Source: Pectobacterium polonicum (GTDB lineage Bacteria > Pseudomonadota > Gammaproteobacteria > Enterobacterales > Enterobacteriaceae). Taken from it: a stretch of DNA of 64,000 nt. Every line of letters starts with the position of its first letter. Position 1 is the first letter of the stretch. Location of the stretch: NCBI RefSeq assembly GCF_005497185.1, contig NZ_RJTN01000015.1, positions 1 to 64,000 of the forward strand, given 5' to 3'. Made by a program: the position numbers and the translations under genes. Below the pieces are notes generated by a model. That model saw nothing but the letters and a program-made list of their open reading frames with translations. It ran no database searches and was not told the DNA's origin. Below, one piece after another: positions 63,641 to 64,000 of this stretch.

Positions 63641-64000
63641 ATGAATTTTTTAGCAAAAATGAAGCTTGGCACCATGTTGGGTACGGGCTTCGCCTCTGTC
63701 ATTATCATCGGTCTGATGGTCGCCGTTCTGGGGCGTGTGCATTTGCTCGACCTAGGCGAGGATATTGAGTCGCTGTCCGAAAAAAACCTCACCAGCCTCA
63801 TCCTGATACAGGATGCTAAAAGCGGTTTTGACGCGGTGGCACGTTCGGTACGTACTATCGGCCTGACAGACAATAGGAGCCGTATTCAGGAAGAAAAGCG
63901 CCTGATCGATCAGCAAATTGCTCGTAATACGGAAACCCTGTCCAAGCTGTATGAAAACCTGTCTGAGCCAGAAACCCGCAGCCTGCTAGACAACCTGACG
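63641..64000 (+). CDS. Methyl-accepting chemotaxis protein (5' part, cut by window edge)
   Basis: The first 120 residues are present. The ATG at 63641 has AAGGAAC upstream. The start MNFLAKMKLGTMLGTGFA is followed by a membrane segment at about 13-33. Then comes a helical periplasmic region with LLDLGEDIESLSEKN and ILIQDAKSGFDAVARSVRTIGL, typical of the four-helix-bundle ligand domain of MCPs. The HAMP and signalling domains lie beyond the window. The ligand cannot be assigned. Confidence 0.85.
   Translation, partial: MNFLAKMKLGTMLGTGFASVIIIGLMVAVLGRVHLLDLGEDIESLSEKNLTSLILIQDAKSGFDAVARSVRTIGLTDNRSRIQEEKRLIDQQIARNTETLSKLYENLSEPETRSLLDNLT

Overview
The window is a chromosomal segment of an enterobacterium, most likely a soft-rot Pectobacterium or close relative. 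This is an inference. The core genes are near-identical in order and motif content to the Escherichia coli murI-btuB-trmA-fabR-sthA-oxyR and metF-metL-metB-metJ to tpiA-cpx regions. The additions (agmatine deiminase pathway, a tetronate operon, an orphan FecCD-type importer, a second Ugp-like importer) give an accessory set that I associate with Pectobacteriaceae. I see no phage, insertion sequence, CRISPR array or tRNA gene.

Layout. 1-850: 5' end of a 16S rRNA gene on the minus strand with its leader, boxA and tandem P1/P2 promoters. 855-8652: murI, btuB with a cobalamin riboswitch, trmA, yijD, fabR, sthA and oxyR. 9145-10041: metF, next to oxyR (in E. coli the ppc-argECBH block lies between them). 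10285-10495: a dense set of palindromes. 10570-16416: a tightly coupled six-gene minus-strand operon (ABC importer, LacI regulator, GpdQ-like phosphodiesterase) lying between metL and metF, with a good Pho box upstream. 16634-20736: metL, metB and divergent metJ with MetJ operators. 20903-23729: a three-gene FecCD-type importer behind a Zur-like palindrome. 23829-24446: a HicAB toxin-antitoxin pair. 24528-40631: rpmE, priA, cytR, ftsN, hslVU, menA, rraA, zapB, glpFKX, fpr, yiiR, yiiQ and tpiA.

40751-42757: aguA and aguB. 43056-45917: the Cpx envelope-stress locus, with cpxP, its 3'UTR-derived sRNA CpxQ, a CpxR box, cpxR and cpxA. 46082-49035: an uncharacterised exported repeat protein overlapping a DUF3142 protein. 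49046-56184: trmL, a fold-back repeat, a Gln-rich exported protein (yhhA-like), an AEC transporter, and ugpBAECQ behind four tandem Pho half-sites. 56368-57044: two small unknown genes. 57056-63360: a DeoR-type regulator divergent from ltnD-otnK-otnC-otnI and a GntP-family transporter, with a near-perfect CRP site. 63641-64000: the start of a chemotaxis receptor.

Together the accessory genes point to scavenging: phosphodiesters under phosphate starvation (two separate Pho-box loci), a chelated metal or cofactor, tetronates, agmatine and glycerol. The strongest candidates for new biology are the Pho-boxed operon at 10570-16507, the Zur-like importer at 20903-23729, the TPR-like/DUF3142 pair and the two unrelated palindromic elements at 10285-10495 and 49664-49768. 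All functional statements come from reading motifs and recalling families; no alignment or search was run.
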